A stretch of DNA of 38,968 nt from Gammaproteobacteria bacterium (lineage in GTDB: Bacteria > Pseudomonadota > Gammaproteobacteria > Steroidobacterales > Rariloculaceae), in assembly GCA_022825505.1 (NCBI GenBank), contig JAJDWR010000005.1:1-38968 (forward strand). The letters run 5' to 3'. Positions 16,143 through 24,172 of this stretch are shown in pieces. How positions within the stretch are numbered: the stretch's first letter is position 1; the number at the start of each line of letters is the position of its first letter. Both the position numbers and the translations under genes were made by a program. Below the pieces are notes generated by a model, which was not told the DNA's origin, ran no database searches, and worked only from the letters and a program-made list of their open reading frames with translations.

Positions 16143-17906
16143 ATGAACTCATGCGGGCCAATCGGCGGAGCCGTCCTCGCCATGCTTCTGACGGCATCGC
16201 CCGCCCATGCTCAGGACGTTGCCCGGACCCGGCCGGTTGACGACACGGGCGCCGTGGAACGCTACCTGGCCGATGTCGCCTGGCTTGCCGACGATGCCCG
16301 CGGCGGCCGCGGACTGGGCACGCCCGGGCTGGCGGCGGCGGCCGACTGGCTCGAACGGCAATTCGCGCTGATCGGCCTGGAACCGGCGGCGGGGGACGGC
16401 AGCTATCGCCAGGGCTTCCACGCCGTGGTCGACGTGGAACGCGGCCCCGCAACCCGCCTGTCCGTGGGCGGCGAGGCAGTTCCCGACGTGGAATTCACCG
16501 TCCCGGGCTTCTCCGCCAGCGGCGCGGTCACGGCCCCGGTCGTCTTTGCCGGCTGGGGAGTGGTATCCGAAGAAAATGCCATCGATGACTACGAGGGGAT
16601 CGATGCAGAGGGGCGCATCGTGCTGGTGCGCCGCTATACGCCCGAGGACGGCGCATTCGCCGACGAATCCCTCCGCCGGCGCCTGAGCGACCTGCGCTAC
16701 AAGGCGTTCACAGCGCGCGAGCGGGGGGCCGTGGGCCTGCTGGTCGCGGATCTGCCGCCGGAAGGCGAGGAGCAGGAGGAGTCTCCGCTGCCGTCCATGC
16801 GGGTCGACCTCCAGGGCGGCGCCGGCATCCCGATCGCAGTGATCGGCCGCTCCCTGGCGCAGAGAGTCCTGAATGGTGCGGCACAGGTCAGCCTTGCCAC
16901 GGAGGTGATCGAACAGACCCGCGAAGTGGACAACATCGTCGGACGCATCCCGGCCGGCGAGCGGTTCCCCGGCGCGGTCGTGCTCGGCGCCCACTACGAC
17001 CACCTGGGCTTCGGCGGCGCGTCGTCGCTCGCCCCGGATGCCCACGAACCGCACAACGGCGCGGACGACAACGCCTCCGGCACCGCGGCGCTGCTGGAGG
17101 CCGCCCGCGTGCTGACCGCCCGCCGCGAAGAGCTCGGCCGCGACGTGATCTTCGTCGCCTTCACGGGCGAGGAAAACGGCCTGCTGGGGTCCAGCCACTT
17201 CACCCGGGTACCGCCGCCCGGCGCCGCGCCGGAGGGTCTCGTGGCCATGCTCAACATGGACATGGTGGGGCGGCTCAGGAACGACCGGCTGTCCGTTCTG
17301 GGCGGCGAATCGGCCGAGGAGTGGGCCAGCGTAATCCAGCCGTACTGCGCGGCATTGCAACTCGGCTGCGATCTCGGGGGCGACGGTTACGGCCCGTCCG
17401 ACCAGATGTCGTTCTATGCGGCCGGGGTCCCCGTGCTGCACTTCTTCACCGGCGCCCATGATGACTACCACAAGCCCTCCGACGACATCGAATTGATCAA
17501 TGGACCCGGCGGCGTGCGGATCGCCCACCTGGTGGCGGAAGTCGCCGCGGAACTGACGACCCTGGAGGGCCTCACCTACGTGGCCGCCGAAGCCCCTGCG
17601 CCGTTGGGCGACATGCGCAGCTACGGCGCATCGCTGGGCACGATTCCGGACTACACGGGCTCGCCCGACAACCGGCCCGGCATGCGGCTGGCGGGCGTTC
17701 GCCCCGAAGGCCCCGCGGACCGTGCCGGCCTGCAGCGCGGCGACTGGATCGTCGAACTCGGCGGCCGCGAGATTCGCGACATCTACGACCTGATGTACGT
17801 GCTCAGGGAATCGAGACCCGGCGAAGCCAGCACCGTGGTCGTCGAGCGTGACGGAGAACGGATCGAACGGCCGGTGACCTTCGGCGAGAGCGCCGGCACT
17901 CGATAG
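16143..17906 (+). CDS. Exported M28-family zinc aminopeptidase with C-terminal PDZ domain
   Basis: A 587-residue exported peptidase. The signal peptide ends at PAHA (residue 23). A protease-associated insert lies at about 130-260. The di-zinc M28 core has GAHYDHLG (His284), NGADDNASG (Asp308/309), FTGEENGLLGS (Glu343/344), NMDMVG (Asp373) and the final ligand in DYHKPSDD (His443). A PDZ domain at about 490-580 (MRLAGVRPEGPADRAGLQRG) probably binds peptide C-termini. Such enzymes remove N-terminal residues from peptides in the periplasm or outside the cell. ATG 16143 is chosen because the signal peptide begins there. It is divergent from the ECF operon and convergent with the alpha/beta hydrolase. 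Confidence 0.95.
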   Translation: MNSCGPIGGAVLAMLLTASPAHAQDVARTRPVDDTGAVERYLADVAWLADDARGGRGLGTPGLAAAADWLERQFALIGLEPAAGDGSYRQGFHAVVDVERGPATRLSVGGEAVPDVEFTVPGFSASGAVTAPVVFAGWGVVSEENAIDDYEGIDAEGRIVLVRRYTPEDGAFADESLRRRLSDLRYKAFTARERGAVGLLVADLPPEGEEQEESPLPSMRVDLQGGAGIPIAVIGRSLAQRVLNGAAQVSLATEVIEQTREVDNIVGRIPAGERFPGAVVLGAHYDHLGFGGASSLAPDAHEPHNGADDNASGTAALLEAARVLTARREELGRDVIFVAFTGEENGLLGSSHFTRVPPPGAAPEGLVAMLNMDMVGRLRNDRLSVLGGESAEEWASVIQPYCAALQLGCDLGGDGYGPSDQMSFYAAGVPVLHFFTGAHDDYHKPSDDIELINGPGGVRIAHLVAEVAAELTTLEGLTYVAAEAPAPLGDMRSYGASLGTIPDYTGSPDNRPGMRLAGVRPEGPADRAGLQRGDWIVELGGREIRDIYDLMYVLRESRPGEASTVVVERDGERIERPVTFGESAGTR

Positions 17907-17917
17907 CCCGACTTCCG

Positions 17918-17933
17918 CAACCCGGCCGGGTTG
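17918..17933. terminator. Perfect 16-nt palindrome between convergent genes
   Basis: CAACCCGGCCGGGTTG is a perfect palindrome in the 36-nt gap between the M28 peptidase stop and the hydrolase stop, with outer bases CCGC/GCGG partly extending it. Its position suits a bidirectional transcription stop, although no T-run follows on either strand. Confidence 0.35.
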
Positions 17934-17942
17934 TCGCGGGGT

Positions 17943-18977
17943 CTATTCAATTTCATTCGGGTAGCCTGCCGAAATCCAGTCGATCATCAGCTGGGCAATT
18001 TCGTCGTTGCGGGTCTCCTGCATCAGCAGGTGACCATGGCCCGTCAATCCAAAATCCGGGAGAAACCGCGCGGCGCCCCCGGCGCCTCCCGCCTCCAGGG
18101 ATTGTTTCATCAAGGCCATGCAGTTTGTGTGTGTGGTGAGATTGCCGTATTCGCCCAGCAGGTTCATGTAGGGCACCGCCGCGAGTTGCTCGCCACCGAG
18201 GCCCGGGCAACCCGAAGGCTCGACAGTTATGAGCGCAGCAAAAAGCTCCGGGCGTGCCGCGGCCAGACGCAGCGCGGCCGCACCTCCCGCAGAATGTGCG
18301 ATCACAACGGCTTTGCCCGTTTGGTCCAACAATTCGGTCAGTGCTGCAGTTTGCTGACCTCCGCCGGGGCCACCGGTCTCTCCCAGGCGATCGGTCGCAC
18401 TGGCCGTGGGAATGCCTCCGGGGCCGCCGGCCCTGCCTCCCCGGCCTGCGCCTTGCGGCGCGGGTGGTTCGGGCCCCGCAAACTGCGACATCCACATCCT
18501 GTAGGCGCCTGCCTCTTCGGGAAACGCGCAGTTGTCGCAACGCACGCCAGGTTCCTCGCCCATATCCCAGAGGACCCAGGCGGCGCTGTTCCAGGGGCCG
18601 CTTCCGGCTCGACCGCGCCCATAGGGCTCGGTTGTGTAAACGTCAAAACCCTGGATTGCAAAGTAAAGGGCCCAACCCGGGCGCATATCGGGTGTCGTGC
18701 CATAGATGCTGCCCAACAGGCCTCCGCCCGGAACAAGGACGATGGGCGGCGCATCGGGACGGGGGTTCGCGGGAAGGTAGTACTCGACATAGGTCTGCCC
18801 CCTGACGCTTTGCGTGCCGTTCCCGTTATCGACGAACTCTCCGCCAATCCAGAAATTGCCAAGTTCCCGGAACGAGAAATCAGCACCGACGCCGGTGTCC
18901 CAGGCCTGCGTATTTCCCGTTTGGCAGACCAACAGGAGGCTCGAGGACAAAAACTGCAGCAAGCAAAGTCGAAACAT
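17943..18977 (-). CDS. Exported alpha/beta hydrolase with Gly-rich insertion
   Basis: A 344-residue secreted esterase- or lipase-like hydrolase. The N-terminus is a signal peptide (hydrophobic LQFLSSSLLLV). The fold is recognisable from PPIVLVPGGGLLGSIYG (oxyanion region), the nucleophile elbow IAHSAGGAAA (Ser229), and a late HGHLLMQET that supplies the catalytic His. Between residues 169 and 209, where the lid domain normally sits, there is a low-complexity segment rich in Gly, Pro and Arg. Five cysteines in the mature part could form disulfides. The substrate cannot be told. It is convergent with the peptidase, and the start at 18977 lies about 140 nt from the divergent DUF6152 gene. Confidence 0.88.
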   Translation of the reverse strand: MFRLCLLQFLSSSLLLVCQTGNTQAWDTGVGADFSFRELGNFWIGGEFVDNGNGTQSVRGQTYVEYYLPANPRPDAPPIVLVPGGGLLGSIYGTTPDMRPGWALYFAIQGFDVYTTEPYGRGRAGSGPWNSAAWVLWDMGEEPGVRCDNCAFPEEAGAYRMWMSQFAGPEPPAPQGAGRGGRAGGPGGIPTASATDRLGETGGPGGGQQTAALTELLDQTGKAVVIAHSAGGAAALRLAAARPELFAALITVEPSGCPGLGGEQLAAVPYMNLLGEYGNLTTHTNCMALMKQSLEAGGAGGAARFLPDFGLTGHGHLLMQETRNDEIAQLMIDWISAGYPNEIE

Positions 18978-19114
18978 ATTGAGTAGCCTCCCAAGCCACT
19001 ACTCGCGGATTGTAGTGGAGTAAGCCGCGATCTCGCCATCGAGATGGCTAACGTGTAACCATTGTCGTGCCATTCCAGCGAAGCGGCTGGAGTATATTCT
19101 TGCGGAGAATTGGG

Positions 19115-19501
19115 ATGACTGTCAGATCATTAAACGTGATGTTCGTCGGCGTATTGGCCATGTGGAGCGCAAGGACGGTTGCGCATCACAGCATCGCCGG
19201 CGAGTTCGACGGAAGCAACATCGTTGACGTAACCGGAACGGTAGTGGAGCTGAAACTCATCAATCCTCATACCTATATTCTGCTGGATGTCGAGAATGAA
19301 GCTGGAGAGGTGGAGCGCTGGACCCTGAATTTCGGGCCTGCTTCAAAGCTGATTCGCGGTATGGGCTGGCACGCGGAGATACTCCTGCCGGGGGACGTGG
19401 TCACGGCGCAGGGTCGGCGCGCCAGGGAGTATCCGGGGATGTACCTGAGCCATCTGGTCACGGATGACGGCGAGGTCTTGTTGGATGCACTCGTGGAATA
19501 G
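19115..19501 (+). CDS. Exported DUF6152-family protein (stand-alone domain, copy A)
   Basis: A 128-residue protein with a signal peptide whose TVA motif places cleavage after Ala23, so the mature protein starts His24-His25-Ser. Family landmarks follow: IAGEFD, VTGTVVELKLINPHTYILLD (His52 in the conserved NPH), ERWTLNFGP, GWHAEILLPGDVV and AQGRR. The compact beta-rich pattern suggests an OB-like barrel. The family is common in proteobacteria but has no established function. ATG 19115 has GGAG upstream; an earlier ATG (19067) would add a poor leader. The next gene begins 62 nt downstream on the same strand and carries the domain fused to DUF6152 in the gene at 20665-21714. Confidence 0.88.
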   Translation: MTVRSLNVMFVGVLAMWSARTVAHHSIAGEFDGSNIVDVTGTVVELKLINPHTYILLDVENEAGEVERWTLNFGPASKLIRGMGWHAEILLPGDVVTAQGRRAREYPGMYLSHLVTDDGEVLLDALVE

Positions 19502-19563
19502 AAAATCCGCTACGTGGAAATGATCAAACGGAAAAACATCCTCGAATACTGGAGGATTCGCGC

Positions 19564-20649
19564 ATGACACTCCATCCAAACAAACCTCTGGTTTCGGTTA
19601 TCGGTGCGATGGTCCTTGGCTGGTCGTTCGACGCGCCCGCTCAATCGCAACGCCTCATGCAGGAGCTTCAAGCGGAGGGCGTTTGGGCAGGCTGGCGAAA
19701 CGGCCGCGTGGAGCCCTCCGGCACGTTCACCGGCTCCCCTCGATCAGAGCAGCTTACGGAATGGGCGCGTCAGAGGAGAGAGGAGTTCGCCTGGCGTACC
19801 GACGATCCTGTCCAGGGCTGCGGGCAGCCCGGCATGCCCCGCACGTTGCATGTGATCAGTCCGATGAAATTCAGTTTCATCGAAGACAGGCTCATGGTTG
19901 TGCGTTACGAAAGCTTCGATATCGCCCGGTTGGTTCACTTCGGCCGGGAGCCCCAACCCGGGCAGGTGAGAACGCCCGATGGTTACTCCAATGCCCATTG
20001 GGAAGGCGATGTGCTGGTGGTGCGCACCACGCACATGGACAGTCGGCCACAGGACTTCAATGGCACGCCGAAAACTGAAGATTCCGAGATCACCGAGCGC
20101 TACTACCTGAGGGAGGAGGCTGGGCGGCCTGTACTTCGGGTGGATATGACACTCGAAGATCCCAATGTGTTTGTCGAGCCCCACGTCTGGAACCTGGAGT
20201 TCGTGAGGATGCCAGAATGGGAGCTGATGGAGTACGCGTGTGAAGAGCGGGCGCTTGAAGTTGCCCCCGGTGGAGCGCCGCTCTCGGGACCCACGACGTT
20301 CGAAGGTCTGGATGCCGACGGCGACGGAACGCTTACGCTGCACGAGTTCTCCGCGTATCCGCCGGCCAGTGCGGCAGGCAGAACGCCTGACGGGCCGTTC
20401 TCGGTACTTGACGCCGATGGAGACAATGTCCTTTCGCTCTACGAGTTCGCTCATCGGCGCGGCCCCCGATTTGCCGGGGTGGATGCCGATTCGGACGGGT
20501 TTCTGTCGCTTGCGGAGTTCAGCAGCCTGGACTCGCTGATGCTCGGCGGCATTGCACTGGACCAGTTGGACGACAATGGAGACCAAAGGCTCTCGGTCGA
20601 GGAGTGGGCGAGATCGGGACCCCGCTGGGAGAGCCTGGAAGCGGAATAG
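19564..20649 (+). CDS. Exported protein: DUF6152-partner domain plus four EF-hands
   Basis: A 361-residue exported protein, with a signal peptide of about 27 residues ending at DAPAQ. Residues 80-228 form a domain of unknown function with CGQPGMP, GYSNAHWEGDVLVVRT, FNGTPKTEDSEITERY and MTLEDPNVF. The same domain is the C-terminal half of the neighbouring minus-strand protein. Residues 250-347 hold four canonical calcium-binding loops: DADGDGTLTLHE (250), DADGDNVLSLYE (283), DADSDGFLSLAE (307) and DDNGDQRLSVEE (336). GGAGG precedes ATG 19564. It probably binds calcium outside the cytoplasm; whether the role is structural or regulatory is unknown. It follows a stand-alone DUF6152 gene and is convergent with the fused gene (15-nt gap). 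Confidence 0.9.
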   Translation: MTLHPNKPLVSVIGAMVLGWSFDAPAQSQRLMQELQAEGVWAGWRNGRVEPSGTFTGSPRSEQLTEWARQRREEFAWRTDDPVQGCGQPGMPRTLHVISPMKFSFIEDRLMVVRYESFDIARLVHFGREPQPGQVRTPDGYSNAHWEGDVLVVRTTHMDSRPQDFNGTPKTEDSEITERYYLREEAGRPVLRVDMTLEDPNVFVEPHVWNLEFVRMPEWELMEYACEERALEVAPGGAPLSGPTTFEGLDADGDGTLTLHEFSAYPPASAAGRTPDGPFSVLDADGDNVLSLYEFAHRRGPRFAGVDADSDGFLSLAEFSSLDSLMLGGIALDQLDDNGDQRLSVEEWARSGPRWESLEAE

Positions 20650-20664
20650 GTCCGCGCGCCGGCG

Positions 20665-21714
20665 CTAACGCACCGTGCATTCGAACGGCCTGATCTGCAC
20701 GCCCGGCTCCCAGGCCCACACTGCCACCCAGACCGCGGGTTCGGCGAGGTTCGGCGGATCGGTGACCGTCAACTCGAGGTCGAGACGCGTGTCGCTCCCG
20801 CTCAGCGTGTATCGCTCCACGACGTTGACAGCCGGACTCATGGGCGTACCGCTGTCGTCGAGCAGCGGATAATTGACGTCCGTGGTCTCCACGACGAGTG
20901 TGTTTCCGTCCCATCGGCCCACTGAATAGCCGAGCGGCGACGCTTCGCGCGGGTCGGCGGGGTCCGCATTCATGTGAATGGTCCGAACCGCGTCCCACTC
21001 CTCGATCCGCTGCACGATCCGGTCGCCCTGATCCTCGAACGCCATGGGATATGGATTCAGGACCGCATTCGGCATGCCCGGCGCCTGGCAGCGATGGCTC
21101 GGATCGTCGTTGAACGGATCCCAGTCGGAGCTGGCCGCTTCCGCAGCGGGCGTCAGCGACAACGGTTCGCGCAGTCGATGAAGCCTCCCGCCATTGACCC
21201 AGACCCTGAAGATGCCGGTTGCGGCACTCTGCTCTTCCGAGCCCTGCAGCCGGCCGGCATTCGTCCTCACCACGCCGGCATGGAAGAGCTCCTCGCCGGC
21301 AGGCGTCAGCACCCGGGAAAGATAGATCTCGTTCAATCCCCGCCGCGACGATGCGCCGACGACGCGTACGCGGTCGCCGACCGCGACGGTTTCGGTATCG
21401 AAGCCTGCACGCATGAGATCGTTGTACGTTCCGCCCTCGATCTCCCATTCCTCCGGCTCGCCGGCTTCGTTCTCGACCAGCAGGGTCAGGCCGATATGCG
21501 GATTGCGCCAGAACACGGCAGCGACCGTCCCCTCCACCTCGGCCGGTCGGCTGCGGTCGAAGATCGCCCCGGTCGAGTGGTGAGCCATCGCGGCTGCCGG
21601 CAGCACAGACAGGACAATCAGTGTGCTCCACCGGCGCAGGTCTCGAGCACGCCGACTGCCATGCCGTCGCGCGGCATGGACGCTTGAGAGGGTGATTCCG
21701 CCTGTTTCCTGCAT
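20665..21714 (-). CDS. Exported DUF6152 protein fused to its partner domain
   Basis: A 349-residue protein with a long basic leader, then a signal segment (STLIVLSVLPAAAMA) that predicts cleavage after Ala44, leaving His45-His46-Ser as the mature N-terminus. The DUF6152 domain (45-160) has VEGTVAAVFWRNPHIGLTLL (His73). The second domain (about 200-349) has RCQAPGMP, GYSVGRWDGNTLVVETT, DDSGTPMSP, VVERYTL and TVTDPPN. It therefore combines in one chain the two modules that are separate in the adjacent plus-strand pair. ATG 21714-21712 is chosen because GGGAGA is well spaced; an in-frame start at 21789 lacks support. It is divergent from another DUF6152 gene (212-nt spacer). Confidence 0.9.
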   Translation of the reverse strand: MQETGGITLSSVHAARRHGSRRARDLRRWSTLIVLSVLPAAAMAHHSTGAIFDRSRPAEVEGTVAAVFWRNPHIGLTLLVENEAGEPEEWEIEGGTYNDLMRAGFDTETVAVGDRVRVVGASSRRGLNEIYLSRVLTPAGEELFHAGVVRTNAGRLQGSEEQSAATGIFRVWVNGGRLHRLREPLSLTPAAEAASSDWDPFNDDPSHRCQAPGMPNAVLNPYPMAFEDQGDRIVQRIEEWDAVRTIHMNADPADPREASPLGYSVGRWDGNTLVVETTDVNYPLLDDSGTPMSPAVNVVERYTLSGSDTRLDLELTVTDPPNLAEPAVWVAVWAWEPGVQIRPFECTVR

Positions 21715-21926
21715 CTTCGATTCTCCCGGGCTAAGGTTTGAGAATACCACTCCCCGAACTCGAGCCGCGAGCACGTATGAAACGCTCAAGACCCGTTCCC
21801 GTCAACCCTGTGCAGGCAGGATGGAAGCCGGACAGGACATGCCCGCAGATTGACAAGAATTAACTGGATTAGCAATCGGCAACAAGGCATATTGTCCAGT
21901 CGGAACAAGTGACGGGAGACAACGCC

Positions 21927-22349
21927 ATGAGACTCCATTCTCTCGCAAAGGGCGCGGTCGCAGGCGGGCTTTTGAGCTTTTGTGCAGGAATCTCCGCTCA
22001 CCATGGCGACGCGGGACGCTTCGAGGAAACCATCACCACGCTGTCGGGCACGGTCGTCGCCCTGCAACTGGTCAATCCCCACTCCACCATCATCCTCGAC
22101 ATCCCGGACGACAGCGGCAACCCGGTGCGGTGGCAGGCGGAGCTGACCGGTGTGAACAACCTCTCCCGGAGCGGCTGGACGAGGGATACGCTGAAGGCGG
22201 GTGACCGCATCATCGTGTCCGGCCGCCTGATCAAGAGCGGAGCGCCGTACATCAATCTCAGCGAAAACGCCAGGGTCGTGCGCCAGGATACCTGCGAGGA
22301 AATCTACCGGACCCGATCCGAGCCGCAAGGCCCGATCCCGTGCGACTAG
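21927..22349 (+). CDS. Exported DUF6152-family protein (stand-alone domain, copy B)
   Basis: A 140-residue protein. The signal peptide with ISA before the cleavage point predicts a mature start at His25-His26-Gly. It carries LSGTVVALQLVNPHSTIILD (His52 in NPH), VRWQAELTGVNNLSRSGWTR and LKAGDRIIVSGR, as in the other copies, and a C-terminal pair of cysteines (RQDTCEE and PIPCD) not present in copy A. GGGAG lies 8 nt before ATG 21927. A TTGACA hexamer at 21849 is in the divergent spacer, but no convincing -10 follows at normal spacing. Its last codons overlap the GTG start of the FG-GAP protein gene by 10 nt, so the two are probably translationally coupled. Confidence 0.88.
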   Translation: MRLHSLAKGAVAGGLLSFCAGISAHHGDAGRFEETITTLSGTVVALQLVNPHSTIILDIPDDSGNPVRWQAELTGVNNLSRSGWTRDTLKAGDRIIVSGRLIKSGAPYINLSENARVVRQDTCEEIYRTRSEPQGPIPCD

Positions 22350-23977
22350 GTTCGGGCGCGGCGCCCGGGGCCTTCGCCGGCCTGTGGCTGATCGGGCTGG
22401 CTGCGGGCGGCGGTTGGGACGGCGCACAGGCGCAGGCGGCAGCTGAAGGCGGAGCGGCAACCGGCGAAGCCGGCAGCGTCCTTCGCCAGACGGCCTATAT
22501 CAAGTCACCCAATCCGGGATTCGGCGACGAGTTCGGCGGCGGCGGCACGCTGCTGGGCAACGCCGTCGCGCTGAGCGCCGACGGCATGACGCTGGCGATC
22601 GGCGCGCCCTACGAGAGCAGCGGCTCCGGCGGCATCGACGGCGACCCGGATGACGAGTCCGTCTATGGAGCCGGCGCCGTTTACGTCTACGTCGGCGACG
22701 GCGGAGGTTGGCGTCAGCAGGCCTACGTAAAGGCCTCCAACCCGGGGCTGACCGACAATTTCGGGTACATGATCGCCCTCAGCGAAGATGGCGACACCAT
22801 GGCCGTCGCCGCACCCTACGAGGCCAGCGCGGCAACCGGCATCGACGGCGACCAGAGCGACGATTCCATTCCGCAGGCGGGCGCCGTCTACGTTTTCAGC
22901 CGCAATGATGACGCCTGGGCGCAGCAAGCGTACATCAAGGCTTCCAATACCGGGGAGGCGGGCGTCGGCAACGAATTGGGCGACGGCGACCAGTTCGGTT
23001 TCGGGCTCGCGCTCAGCGCCGACGGCAATACCCTGGCCGTGGGCGCGATCTCCGAAGACAGCGGCGCCACGGGCGCCGATGCCGACCCGTCCGACAACTC
23101 GGCCTTGTCCGCCGGCGCGGTGTACCTGTATTCGCGCAGCGGGGATTCCTGGACACAGCAGGCGTACCTCAAGTCCTCGAATCCGGGTGCGGGCGATCTC
23201 TTCGGCTATAGCGTCGCGCTCAGCGCCGACGGCAGCGTGCTGGCCGCGACCGCCTACGACGAGGACGGCTCCCTGGCCGGAACCAACGAGGTCCAGGACG
23301 ACGAGGCCGTCGGCAGCGGCGCGCTCTACATCTTCTCCCGCGACGGCGGCGACTGGACGCAGCAAGCGTATCTCAAGCCGTCGAACTCCGAACGCAACGA
23401 CGCGTTCGGTGTCGCCGTCGCCATCAGCGCCGACGGCCGAACGGTTGTCGGAACGGCATTGGACGAAGACGGCATGACCACCGGAGTCAACTCCACTCCG
23501 CAACCGGACATGGAAATCAACCTCTCCACGGGCGCCGTATACCTCTACACGGGGGACGACGCCGGATGGTCGGAACAAGCCTATATCAAGGCGTCGAACA
23601 CCGGGCCCAACGACACCTTCGGCGCTCGCCTCGCGCTCAGCGCCGATGGCGGCACGCTGGCGGTGGGCGCGCAACTGGAAGACAGCGCAGGTCGGGGCGT
23701 CAATCCGATACAGGACGACGATTCCGCCCAGGAAGCCGGGGCCGTGTACCTGTTCACGCGCGAAGGCTCGTCCTGGACCCAGAGCGCCTACGTCAAGGGC
23801 TCCAACACCGAGGCATTCGACGAATTCGGCAGTTCCATTGCGTTAAACGGAGACGGCACGCTCATGGCGATCGGCGCCCGCGGCGAGGACAGCGGCGCCG
23901 CCGGCCTGAACGCCGACCAGGACGACAATTCGGCCTTCGAGTCAGGCGCCGTCTACCTGTTCAGCCGCGTGCCGTAG
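22340..23977 (+). CDS. Exported seven-repeat FG-GAP (integrin-alpha-like) beta-propeller protein
   Basis: A 545-residue exported protein, with a signal-like N-terminus ending near GAQAQA. Seven repeats of about 70 residues each combine K(A/S)SN(P/T)G...D.FG, then (V/I)ALSADG.TLAVGA, an Asp-rich loop such as GIDGDQSDD, and GAVYVFSR...W.QQAYIK. Seven FG-GAP-type repeats suit one closed seven-bladed propeller. The Asp-rich loops resemble the calcium loops of integrin alpha chains. There is no membrane anchor or catalytic motif; binding or adhesion is the likely role. The start is GTG 22340, overlapping the end of the DUF6152 gene; the annotation could also begin slightly later, but the signal peptide favours this start. 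Confidence 0.87.
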   Translation: MRLGSGAAPGAFAGLWLIGLAAGGGWDGAQAQAAAEGGAATGEAGSVLRQTAYIKSPNPGFGDEFGGGGTLLGNAVALSADGMTLAIGAPYESSGSGGIDGDPDDESVYGAGAVYVYVGDGGGWRQQAYVKASNPGLTDNFGYMIALSEDGDTMAVAAPYEASAATGIDGDQSDDSIPQAGAVYVFSRNDDAWAQQAYIKASNTGEAGVGNELGDGDQFGFGLALSADGNTLAVGAISEDSGATGADADPSDNSALSAGAVYLYSRSGDSWTQQAYLKSSNPGAGDLFGYSVALSADGSVLAATAYDEDGSLAGTNEVQDDEAVGSGALYIFSRDGGDWTQQAYLKPSNSERNDAFGVAVAISADGRTVVGTALDEDGMTTGVNSTPQPDMEINLSTGAVYLYTGDDAGWSEQAYIKASNTGPNDTFGARLALSADGGTLAVGAQLEDSAGRGVNPIQDDDSAQEAGAVYLFTREGSSWTQSAYVKGSNTEAFDEFGSSIALNGDGTLMAIGARGEDSGAAGLNADQDDNSAFESGAVYLFSRVP

Positions 23978-24172
23978 CGCGTCGGAATTTCGCGCCAATC
24001 CGCAAGCGGCGCTTCCTGATTCGCCGGCGTCGCGCAACGCCCTGGATTTCCGGCAAAGCCGAAAAGATTTGTTATGCTGCCGCGTCCCCGGCCGCACGAG
24101 GCCGGTGGTCCGGTTTGCCCGCGGTTATCATCCGCGGCACGATTTTGCAGTCACCCCGGAGCGGCAACAGAC

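Noticed and set aside
22340..23977. Surface adhesin with membrane anchor or autotransporter domain
   Set aside because: There is no sorting signal, barrel or C-terminal hydrophobic segment. It ends shortly after the seventh repeat.
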